NCBI GenBank assembly: GCA_002688185.1
Contig: NZCE01000044.1
Span: 1-6,129, forward strand
Direction of reading: 5' to 3'
DNA length: 6,129 nucleotides
Origin: Spirochaetales bacterium
GTDB taxonomy: Bacteria > Spirochaetota > Spirochaetia > ARS1246
Each line of letters begins with the position of its first letter. The stretch's first letter is position 1. Positions 1-5,481 of the stretch are shown piece after piece. A program made the position numbers and the translations under genes. The notes beneath the pieces are model-generated. The model was not told the DNA's origin, ran no database searches, and saw only the letters and a list, made by a program, of their open reading frames with translations.

Positions 1-19
1 AACAGGAGGCTCTTTTTTT
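1..19 (-). terminator. Possible half of an intrinsic terminator, cut by the window edge
   Basis: Directly after the stop codon of the solute-binding protein gene, the minus strand reads a run of seven A and then GAGCCTCCT, after which the window ends. On the plus strand this is AGGAGGCTC followed by seven T. This is what one arm of a bidirectional rho-independent terminator looks like, but the other arm and the downstream T-run lie outside the window. The hairpin is therefore inferred, not seen. Confidence 0.35.
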
Positions 20-20
20 C

Positions 21-971
21 TCAATAATTACCGTACGCCAACGCTTTTTTCAGAGCATTCAACTTGGGAGACAGAAGCTCATTTACTGAGGTCTGCTCAT
101 AGGTAAACACCTCTGGGTCCATCAACTCCTCGGCATAGAGCCGATGCAGATATTTGACGGCATCTTTGTATCCGGGCTCCAGAGTCGTTGCAAAAACTTC
201 CCCGCCGCGGATTTTTACCGCGCCCATGAATGCACTGGTGGTGCCGAAAGGCTGAAACCAATCCCTGATTCCTGAAATCCCATCCTGCCATCGAACAGAA
301 AACGGTATCTCATCGGCTTTGCCGTTGCCGTTTGGATCTTTTGTCTTGAATGCGACAAGAAGGTCGTAAAACTCATCCAAGTCGGTAGGAATATCCATTC
401 CTAAAGATTCGAGCCATTGTTGCCTGATAAAAGACGCATACACCACCCGAGAATCATTCGCAAGATTGATATACGGCAAGTGATACATGTGGCCGTCGGT
501 AGCTGTTGCCCACTTTTTTGCAACCGGCATTTCCTCGAGAACTCTGACGACGTTTGGCGCGTATTGAGCAATGTAATCCTCGAGGGGGATATTGAGCTCT
601 TGGGCACCATAGTCATTATTATTGGAAGCTCCGATGTTGATAAAGGCGTCGGGTAGGTCATCTGTTGAGTACATAAGAGGCACCTTGGTATTGGCCTCCT
701 GTCCTGACATTTGGATGAGATCAAATACCACGTTGGTTTTTTCTCTCCAATCCTTGAACATCTGCTTTTCATTCATGTCCGGCATATTCCAATGGTCGAT
801 AATCCCGACCCTAAAGGTCACCGGTTCATTGAGAATAGGAAGACCCGTTGCGTTGAAGTTTGAGCTTGTCTCGGCAGCCGCTTCACCTTGCCCCCCTCCT
901 GCAAAGACAAGCATTGGCATCAGAGCCAACAGCATCGAAATTAAGACCAACCGTTTGTTTTTTTTGGACAT
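21..971 (-). CDS. Extracellular solute-binding protein of an LplA-type carbohydrate ABC importer, C-terminally short
   Basis: Binds a sugar or oligosaccharide outside the inner membrane and delivers it to the two permeases encoded just upstream. The N-terminus (MSKKNKR, then a hydrophobic stretch to about residue 23) is a signal peptide. V22-F23-A24 is a good signal peptidase I site, and no cysteine follows, so it is probably not a lipoprotein. Residues 182-223 carry the family hallmark: QQWLESLGMDIPTDLDEF followed by the DPNGNGKADEIP calcium-loop-like motif. LYAEELMDPEVFT at 279-290 is also typical. Family members usually run to roughly 450-560 residues. This one stops at 316, soon after the DPEVFT motif, with an unfamiliar tail (LNALKKALAYGNY). 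It is therefore either C-terminally truncated or internally deleted, and binding function is doubtful. The start is firm: AAGGAGG lies 5 bases before the ATG. It is the last gene of the importer operon, 32 bases after the second permease. Confidence 0.85.
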   Translation of the reverse strand: MSKKNKRLVLISMLLALMPMLVFAGGGQGEAAAETSSNFNATGLPILNEPVTFRVGIIDHWNMPDMNEKQMFKDWREKTNVVFDLIQMSGQEANTKVPLMYSTDDLPDAFINIGASNNNDYGAQELNIPLEDYIAQYAPNVVRVLEEMPVAKKWATATDGHMYHLPYINLANDSRVVYASFIRQQWLESLGMDIPTDLDEFYDLLVAFKTKDPNGNGKADEIPFSVRWQDGISGIRDWFQPFGTTSAFMGAVKIRGGEVFATTLEPGYKDAVKYLHRLYAEELMDPEVFTYEQTSVNELLSPKLNALKKALAYGNY

Positions 972-976
972 TCTGT

Positions 977-983
977 CCTCCTT
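977..983 (-). promoter_or_regulatory. Strong Shine-Dalgarno of the solute-binding protein gene
   Basis: AAGGAGG on the minus strand, 5 bases from the ATG at 971. It is much closer to consensus than the sites of the two permease genes. This fits the usual need to make more binding protein than permease from one operon mRNA. Confidence 0.8.
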
Positions 984-1003
984 AAAAAATATTATAGGTA
1001 TCG

Positions 1004-1888
1004 TTACCCTTTAATAGAACCGATCATGATCCCCTGCACAAAGTATTTTTGAACAAAGGGGTACATCAGCAGCATGGGAATTGAAGCGACAATGATTACC
1101 CCGTATTTCATAAGATCAGCCATCTTCTGCTGCTCGAGAAATGATTCCACGCCTCCGAGCTCTTGCGCGAGCCACTCCACTTGGGTAAGAAGATCTCTGA
1201 GAACGAGTTGGAGGGGCTTTAGCTGTTCGTCATCCAAATAGATAAGCGGCAGAAAAAACTGGTTCCAATGGCCTACTCCTGTGAAGAGGGCGAGCACAGC
1301 GATGATAGCAGGTGAGATCGGTAGCACGATCAGCCAAAAAAACTTTCTGTTCGTGCACCCGTCAATTTTTGCCGCCGCCAACAGCTCGTCGGGAATAGTG
1401 GTTTGAAAAAAGGTTCTCGTAATAATCATCAGATACACCGGCACAGCCGGCAGCAAAATCATGGGGAAAATAGTGTTATACAATCCAAGTTTTTTTATTA
1501 ATAAGTATGTAGGTATAATGCCACCGCCGAAGAACATGGTGAATACAAATATTCCCATAATAATTCCGCGCCCCACGAGATCCTTGCGCGAAAGGGCGTA
1601 GGCAGCGGGCAATATTACGGCAAGATTTGTCAAGGTACCGAGAAACAGATACATAAAAGCATTTCGATATCCGATCCATATGGGCCTGTAGTCGAGGATG
1701 AGCTCGTACCCCTTTAGCGTGGGGTTAAAAGGCACTATCAATACTTTGCCGTTGTACACCGCATTGGGATCACTGAATGAAGCAATGAGGATAAACCAGA
1801 GAGGATACACCATGACTAAAAATACAATTGCAAGGCAAATGTAAATCACCGTGTTGAAGGCTACGTCTTCTCTGCTCAAGCCAACCAT
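1004..1888 (-). CDS. Carbohydrate ABC transporter permease, LplC/MalG type
   Basis: Inner-membrane subunit that pairs with the LplB-type permease to form the sugar channel. It is 294 residues, normal for the family. Hydrophobic segments lie at about 13-36, 77-99, 109-131, 138-160, 184-206 and 262-282, six in all. The EAA loop that docks the ATPase is at about 168-190 (ELLAAAKIDG, later IVLP). The C-terminus, PFVQKYFVQGIMIGSIKG, is the standard ending of LplC/YtcP-like permeases (Q-KYF--G---G--KG). Substrate is unknown. The gene starts 8 bases after the stop of the preceding permease. Its weak ribosome site (AGGAT) overlaps that stop codon, which suggests translational coupling. No frameshift or missing motif is seen. 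Confidence 0.93.
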   Translation of the reverse strand: MVGLSREDVAFNTVIYICLAIVFLVMVYPLWFILIASFSDPNAVYNGKVLIVPFNPTLKGYELILDYRPIWIGYRNAFMYLFLGTLTNLAVILPAAYALSRKDLVGRGIIMGIFVFTMFFGGGIIPTYLLIKKLGLYNTIFPMILLPAVPVYLMIITRTFFQTTIPDELLAAAKIDGCTNRKFFWLIVLPISPAIIAVLALFTGVGHWNQFFLPLIYLDDEQLKPLQLVLRDLLTQVEWLAQELGGVESFLEQQKMADLMKYGVIIVASIPMLLMYPFVQKYFVQGIMIGSIKG

Positions 1889-1896
1889 GTAGTATC

Positions 1897-2868
1897 CTAG
1901 AACAATGAATGCTCGCTAAACCGCTTTGCTGTTCGATTTACCAGAATTAGCATGATAAAGTTTACCACGGCGTTAAAGAGTCCGACGGTCACGCCGATTT
2001 CTATTCGGCCCTGCTCGATGCCCGCCCGATACACATAGGTGGCAAGCACTTCCGATGTCCTTATCGTCAGCGGATTTTGCATGAGAAACACTTTCTCGAA
2101 TCCTACGCTCAAGAGCTGACCAAATCGTAGAATAAGAAGAATAATCACCGTGGGGGCAAGCATCGGAAGATCGATATAAAAAATCCTCTTGAGTTTCGTG
2201 GCTCCGTCGACTATTGCAGATTCATGTAGTCCTGGATCTACGCTTGAAAGGGCCGCAAGATAGATGATCGATCCCCAACCCACGTTTTGCCACACCCCCG
2301 AAAACACATAAATTGTTTTAAAAAGCTCTGGGCGAGTCATGAAAAATATGGATTTGCCGCCGATGGCTTTGATGACCATATTGATAGGACCGTAATTTGG
2401 GTGGAGAAGGATGGACATCATACCCACCAAGACCACCACGGTGATAAAATGAGGAGCGTATGACACCATCTGCACTGTTCGTTTGATGTGCCGGCCCGGT
2501 GTGTGGTGAAAAATAAGAGCGAGGATGATGGGTGCGGGAAAACCCGCAATGAGTTGATAGAGACTTATCCATAGCGTATTGAAAAAAATCAACTCAAATG
2601 AAGGGCTGTTGAGGAAGATGCGAAAATTACGCCAGCCTACCCAAGGGCTTTGCCAGATGCCCTTGGCCGCATAGAACCGCTTGAACGCCAACTGCAAACC
2701 ATAGATCGGGAAATAATGAAAAAGAATGACTAATCCGAATGCCGGCAAAATAAAAAGATAGAGATCCCAATTATCGATAATTCGTTTTTTCAGAGTTTTT
2801 TTGTAGATTGCTTTGTCCACGCCCGGATCCAGCGTGGCCTGATCCGACGCGGCCGGTACCGTACTCAT
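1897..2868 (-). CDS. Carbohydrate ABC transporter permease, LplB/UgpA type
   Basis: First gene of the importer operon and partner of the LplC-type permease. It is 323 residues, normal length. The N-terminal 30 residues are cytoplasmic and basic (KKTLKKR). Membrane segments lie at about 36-56, 97-121, 141-156, 187-208, 236-258 and 291-311. The EAA loop is at about 214-235 (LHESAIVDGATKLKRIF, ending DLP). The preceding W-N-GW---YLAAL--VDP stretch (193-212) and the C-terminal NRTAKRFSEHSLF are hallmarks of the LplB subfamily. The ATG is the first possible start because an in-frame TAA directly precedes it, but no good Shine-Dalgarno is visible. A GTG at codon 17 is an alternative that would still leave the membrane part whole. 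Substrate cannot be told from the sequence, and no glycosidase or regulator gene lies in the window to hint at it. Confidence 0.93.
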   Translation of the reverse strand: MSTVPAASDQATLDPGVDKAIYKKTLKKRIIDNWDLYLFILPAFGLVILFHYFPIYGLQLAFKRFYAAKGIWQSPWVGWRNFRIFLNSPSFELIFFNTLWISLYQLIAGFPAPIILALIFHHTPGRHIKRTVQMVSYAPHFITVVVLVGMMSILLHPNYGPINMVIKAIGGKSIFFMTRPELFKTIYVFSGVWQNVGWGSIIYLAALSSVDPGLHESAIVDGATKLKRIFYIDLPMLAPTVIILLILRFGQLLSVGFEKVFLMQNPLTIRTSEVLATYVYRAGIEQGRIEIGVTVGLFNAVVNFIMLILVNRTAKRFSEHSLF

Positions 2869-2889
2869 TTAATTGTGCGTCACTCTGAT

Positions 2890-2905
2890 TTCCGCGATAT
2901 TCCGC
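2890..2905. repeat. Short tandem direct repeat in the importer leader
   Basis: On the plus strand TTCCGC occurs twice exactly 10 bases apart (2890-2895 and 2900-2905), within GATTTCCGC followed directly by GATATTCCGC. It lies between the candidate promoter and the ATG of the first permease gene. A one-turn spacing fits a site for a tandem-binding regulator, but this is conjecture and the repeat is short enough to be chance. Confidence 0.3.
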
Positions 2906-2933
2906 AAACGGGAACCCTTGAGTAACTGCATCA

Positions 2934-2962
2934 AGTCTAACTACGTTTAAAAAAGGTGTAAA
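2934..2962 (-). promoter_or_regulatory. Candidate sigma-70 type promoter of the sugar importer operon
   Basis: On the minus strand the -35 box is TTTACA (2957-2962; 5 of 6 consensus). The spacer is exactly 17 bases and the -10 box is TAGACT (2934-2939; 4 of 6). Transcription would start near 2927, giving a leader of about 58 bases before the ATG at 2868. It lies in the only sizeable gap upstream of the operon, between it and the broken nucleotidyltransferase gene, which supports a real promoter. The -10 match is only fair. Confidence 0.5.
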
Positions 2963-3051
2963 TAGGCTCAGGCCCACGCCGGCAATTGGCGGGGGAATGG
3001 TCTATCTTTGGCTGTATATTAAGTTACGAGAGCTTAAACCTATAGCGGCTA

Positions 3052-3320
3052 TTAGTCGTTCTTCAGACGTTCGATATCCGCTTTATCTTGCATTCGGTCA
3101 GAAACCCGCTTATTCCTGATAAGATAAAACCGAGCTGTTGGAGACACCGCACAACCAAACGGGCATTTTCGGCAGATCGATCGAAAAAGAAATCTATGCC
3201 GCCGGTTGACCGAGGAAGCCCATGAAACGCAACGGCACAGCCGCCAACGACCAGATAACGGACGCTATTTTCGTTTAATAACTCGATAAACTCTCTGAAG
3301 TCTTTCGGGATATTCAACAT
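3052..3320 (-). pseudogene. Broken small nucleotidyltransferase (MNT fold), middle deleted and frame-shifted
   Basis: The N-terminal part begins MLNIPKDFREFIELL and carries the nucleotide-binding LVVGG-AVAFHG motif at 23-34, the start of a nucleotidyltransferase domain. Family members have a TGDID metal-binding motif next; here it is TGGID at 39-43, so the first catalytic Asp is lost. After residue 65 (codon at 3126-3128) the reading departs from the family and ends at 3063 with a nonsense tail. Shifted by one frame, 3126-3052 encodes YLIRNKRVSDR and then DKADIERLKND, which looks like the normal C-terminus (LIRNKRASGR---DKADVE type) with its own TAA. About 50 middle codons are therefore missing compared with the usual 140-150 residue proteins. 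Start support: GAGGAA at 3329-3334, 8 bases before the ATG. The first 56 bases overlap the preceding 61-residue gene, which indicates a coupled pair. An active enzyme is very unlikely. A short 85-residue product could still be made. Confidence 0.75.
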
Positions 3321-3450
3321 AAAAATGCTTCCTCAGGAATTCTACGGCATTCCATCGGCTTTCAAGCGACTGAGACAGCCAGTAAGCCAGGTCTCTCTTA
3401 TCTGCTTTGCCGTCATGAAGGGATCTCTTTGTGATGACTCTCTCAATCAT
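3265..3450 (-). CDS. Small conserved-looking protein paired with the nucleotidyltransferase gene, function unknown
   Basis: A 61-residue protein, basic and without membrane segment or signal peptide. It begins MIERVITKRSLHDGK. The stretch DLAYWLSQSLESRWNAVEFL at 20-39 and the end ERLQRVYRVIKRK resemble small proteins I recall encoded directly upstream of MNT-type nucleotidyltransferases, which is consistent with an antitoxin-like or partner role; this is recollection, not a search result. The reading frame stays open upstream into the SDR gene, but I take the ATG at 3450: the homology-like part starts there and a promoter sits directly in front. There is no Shine-Dalgarno, which fits a leaderless message. 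The gene itself looks intact, while its overlapping partner is broken, so it may be an orphan. Confidence 0.65.
   Translation of the reverse strand: MIERVITKRSLHDGKADKRDLAYWLSQSLESRWNAVEFLRKHFYVEYPERLQRVYRVIKRK
3329..3334 (-). promoter_or_regulatory. Shine-Dalgarno fixing the nucleotidyltransferase start
   Basis: GAGGAA on the minus strand, 8 bases before the ATG at 3320 and inside the coding region of the 61-residue gene. It shows that the 56-base overlap between the two genes is genuine and not a mistaken start. Confidence 0.55.
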
Positions 3451-3456
3451 CGGAGC

Positions 3457-3485
3457 ATTGTAGCACTTCCAGACTTCACTCACAA
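3457..3485 (-). promoter_or_regulatory. Extended -10 promoter for the 61-residue gene and nucleotidyltransferase pair
   Basis: On the minus strand the -35 box is TTGTGA (3480-3485; 4 of 6), the spacer is exactly 17 bases, and the -10 box is TACAAT (3457-3462; 5 of 6) with TG one base upstream (extended -10). Only six bases separate the -10 box from the ATG at 3450. The predicted transcription start therefore falls on or next to the A of the start codon. It lies in the 94-base gap after the SDR gene. Confidence 0.55.
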
Positions 3486-3544
3486 TCTCCCGCCGATTCC
3501 CCCAATGGATTGATCTGTCTACTTCGGGCCTACTGCAAGCGCTG

Positions 3545-4414
3545 CTACTGGTGCATCCGCCAGCCGCCGCCAACATATATCAACTGTCCCGTAACCCACC
3601 GACCTTGCTCTGATGCCAGAAACACGATCACATCAGCGATATCTTCAGGCCGGCCGACTGCACGAAGGGGAGTTTGGGCAGCGATCTCCTGGGCCGACTC
3701 CGGTCTGATATAGCCCGTTTGAATCGGGCCTGGTGCAATGATATTGACGGTGATGCCGTATCTGCCCATCTCGGATGCCGCTGAGCGGCTGTAAGATTCG
3801 ATGGCATGCTTGCTGGCGGCATAACTGATGTTGGCCATATGAGCATGGGCCGCGTCGGTGCTCAGATTGATGATTCTGCCCCACGTCGCCTCACGCTTCT
3901 GATGCCGGAGCAAGTATTCAGTCATCATCAGTGCGTACGCGCGTGCGTTGACTGCGAAGTGCCGATCTATATTCTGAGCGCTCGCCAGCCGGGCACCTCC
4001 TTGCTCGTCAGAGACCAGCTCGGGATCAAAGGTTTCCTGGACGCAATACGTGTGATTGTTGACCATGATGTCCACCGGTCCTAGTTCGTCTTCACAAGAA
4101 TCAAACACACTGACGATGTTGTCTGCTTCGCCCAGGTCGTATGCCAGTGCCGCTGCACTGCCGCCGGAAGACCGGATTGCGTCAAGAACCGGCTCGACGG
4201 GTTGCTGCTGCATGGCGTGATACAACGGATTGCCGCCGATTCCAGCCTGACGTGCATCTTCCAGTTCGTTCTCCGAATACGGGCACGATGGTAGGTAGTA
4301 CGTGATAAATACATTGACACCTTGTGCAGCAAGCATTTTCGCCGTTGCTGCTCCAATGCCGTGGTTTGCCCCGGTAACGAGAGCGACTTTGCCGGCAAGT
4401 TTTGGATCAATCAT
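3545..4414 (-). CDS. SDR-family NAD(P)-dependent oxidoreductase with an insertion after beta strand 2
   Basis: Cytosolic dehydrogenase or reductase with a Rossmann fold, 289 residues; substrate unknown. The cofactor motif TGANHGIG is at 14-21. D93 sits in the AYDL motif. The usual NNAG is NNHT (119-122). The catalytic residues are all present: N156, S185 (in NLST), Y198 and K202 (YAASK). PG at 228-229 and the C-terminal VTGQLIYVGGGW are standard. Compared with classical SDRs of about 250 residues it has some 30 extra residues around 41-72 (PYSENELEDARQAG, then PLYHAMQQQ), where the cofactor-selecting region lies, so NAD versus NADP cannot be predicted. GAGGT at 4423-4427 supports the ATG. It follows the kinase gene by 46 bases and is probably co-transcribed with it. 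It could be wrongly named a 3-oxoacyl-ACP reductase by similarity alone. Confidence 0.9.
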   Translation of the reverse strand: MIDPKLAGKVALVTGANHGIGAATAKMLAAQGVNVFITYYLPSCPYSENELEDARQAGIGGNPLYHAMQQQPVEPVLDAIRSSGGSAAALAYDLGEADNIVSVFDSCEDELGPVDIMVNNHTYCVQETFDPELVSDEQGGARLASAQNIDRHFAVNARAYALMMTEYLLRHQKREATWGRIINLSTDAAHAHMANISYAASKHAIESYSRSAASEMGRYGITVNIIAPGPIQTGYIRPESAQEIAAQTPLRAVGRPEDIADVIVFLASEQGRWVTGQLIYVGGGWRMHQ

Positions 4415-4439
4415 TTTTATCTACCTCACATTCACTTGG

Positions 4440-4457
4440 CCGGAGAGTAATATCCGG
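4440..4457. repeat. Small hairpin between the kinase and SDR genes
   Basis: CCGGA (4440-4444) and TCCGG (4453-4457) form a perfect 5-base stem with an 8-base loop, occupying much of the 46-base gap. No T-run follows on either strand, so it is not an intrinsic terminator. At most it is a weak processing or stability element. Confidence 0.35.
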
Positions 4458-4460
4458 TTA

Positions 4461-5339
4461 TTAAACCATAGGGCGGCTTTCATTGCTCTCAAACAGCCAC
4501 TTCGCAATCATTGCGTTATGTGCTGATTTTTCATCATCTCTCTGATTTTCATAAAATCGAGTGAATAGTTGTTGAATGTATACGGCCATGGGAAGTAACA
4601 ACGAGAGCTCCAAATCGCTCAAATGGCACAGGCGTTGATAGCCTACAACAATCTCTTTGCGTTTGTAGACCCATACCTCTCTTTGCCCACTAAATAAATC
4701 TGACAACATCGCAGTAGAACAATAGACGAGATCGAAAATCCGCGGGCCCATTGTCGACAGATCCAAATCTATGAATCCGGCCAACTTGCCATCTTTGAAA
4801 ATAATGTTGCCGGGATGCGGATCCCGATGTATGAGTTCCTTTTGAAGAGCTTCGATCTTTGCCAATGAGTCGCTGAGATAAGATAGATAGTCACAGCTAA
4901 GCACAGATTGACGCTTACCCCCAGTTAACCACGGAAACGCGTCCACGAACTGCATTTCAGGAAATGCAATATCAATGGCTATTTTATCGAAAGCAAGATG
5001 AAGACGTGCAATTGCATTACCAAATATCTCCCAGTTGATATGTTCGAAACCAGTGTTTATTGGATCGCCGACAATCCGTTCAAAAAGGCAATATCTCTTA
5101 TTACCATGGTCAACATACAACTCACCGCTTAGCGATTCTACCGGAACCTCTATTGGAACATCTTCTCGACGGATAGCCTGCAAAAGGTAAAGTGACTTCC
5201 GCAGTTCCTGTTTTTCATTCTTGGTCTTGAGGATAAACAGGCCAGAATCGGTTTTTATTTCGAGTATGCCAGGCTTGAGGACCGTTTCGGCAATCGGTTT
5301 GGCGAGCTCTTTCCAGTTGTTTGCTATCTGTAAATCCAT
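4461..5339 (-). CDS. Phosphotransferase of the aminoglycoside/choline/homoserine kinase fold
   Basis: ATP-dependent small-molecule kinase with the APH-type protein-kinase-like fold; cytosolic, 292 residues, substrate unknown. FILKTK (35-40) provides the candidate ATP-binding lysine K38. The catalytic loop HRDPHPGNIIF is at 171-181 (H171, D173, N178). The metal-binding Asp is D191 in GFIDLDLSTMGPR, followed by the IFDL segment typical of the family. All key residues are present. I chose the ATG at 5339: AAGGGG lies 8 bases upstream, and the frame can only be extended to a TTG at 5393 that would run through a hairpin. The preceding GNAT gene is about 140 bases away and the SDR gene follows after 46 bases. 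An antibiotic kinase is possible but unproven; homoserine-, choline- or methylthioribose-kinase-like roles are equally open. Confidence 0.87.
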   Translation of the reverse strand: MDLQIANNWKELAKPIAETVLKPGILEIKTDSGLFILKTKNEKQELRKSLYLLQAIRREDVPIEVPVESLSGELYVDHGNKRYCLFERIVGDPINTGFEHINWEIFGNAIARLHLAFDKIAIDIAFPEMQFVDAFPWLTGGKRQSVLSCDYLSYLSDSLAKIEALQKELIHRDPHPGNIIFKDGKLAGFIDLDLSTMGPRIFDLVYCSTAMLSDLFSGQREVWVYKRKEIVVGYQRLCHLSDLELSLLLPMAVYIQQLFTRFYENQRDDEKSAHNAMIAKWLFESNESRPMV

Positions 5340-5347
5340 AGATCGAT

Positions 5348-5353
5348 CCCCTT
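5348..5353 (-). promoter_or_regulatory. Shine-Dalgarno deciding the kinase start
   Basis: AAGGGG on the minus strand, 8 bases before the ATG at 5339. It argues against the longer in-frame TTG start at 5393. Confidence 0.6.
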
Positions 5354-5369
5354 GAGGCAAGAAATGTAG

Positions 5370-5392
5370 TGGCTCTCCACAGGGGAGAACCA
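5370..5392. repeat. Hairpin in the leader of the kinase gene
   Basis: TGGCTCTCC (5370-5378) and GGAGAACCA (5384-5392) form a 9-pair stem, with one mismatch on the plus strand that is a U-G wobble in the minus-strand RNA, around the 5-base loop acagg. It ends 16 bases upstream of the kinase ribosome site. No T-run follows on the minus strand, so a terminator is unlikely. Confidence 0.5.
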
Positions 5393-5416
5393 ACGGTGTG
5401 CCACTTCACCGCAGCA

Positions 5417-5453
5417 CAGCGCGGCCAAACAATCCCGAAATGGCCGCACGCTG
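5417..5453. repeat. Large GC-rich hairpin between the GNAT and kinase genes
   Basis: CAGCGCGGCCA (5417-5427) pairs fully with TGGCCG (5441-5446) plus CGCTG (5449-5453), leaving a two-base bulge (5447-5448) and a 13-base loop. That gives 11 pairs, nearly all GC. No T-run follows on either strand, so it is not a typical intrinsic terminator. It could stabilise the end of the GNAT message, act as a protein site, or be a remnant of a recombination site. Confidence 0.55.
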
Positions 5454-5481
5454 GGTCATGAATTAAATCCTCACGGAACCC

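Noticed and set aside
897..910. Lipoprotein lipobox in the solute-binding protein
   Set aside because: No cysteine follows the hydrophobic segment; the VFA-GGGQ junction fits signal peptidase I cleavage.
622..1014. Plus-strand open frame of 130 codons opposite the solute-binding protein gene
   Set aside because: It lies antisense to the signal peptide and conserved N-terminal domain of a well-supported gene, and its translation has no recognisable motif.
3010..3041. Terminator after the broken nucleotidyltransferase gene
   Set aside because: TTAAG and CTTAA form a weak AT-rich 5-pair stem without a T-run; not enough to call.
3451..3576. Longer reading of the 61-residue gene starting inside the SDR gene
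   Set aside because: The added 42 residues overlap the SDR C-terminus and include the promoter; the recognisable part begins exactly at the ATG at 3450.
4440..4457. Intrinsic terminator between kinase and SDR genes
   Set aside because: The stem is only 5 pairs and no T-run follows on either strand.
5340..5393. Longer kinase reading from a TTG at 5393
   Set aside because: TTG is a rare start, the extension encodes a hairpin-rich sequence, and the ATG at 5339 has a good AAGGGG site 8 bases upstream.
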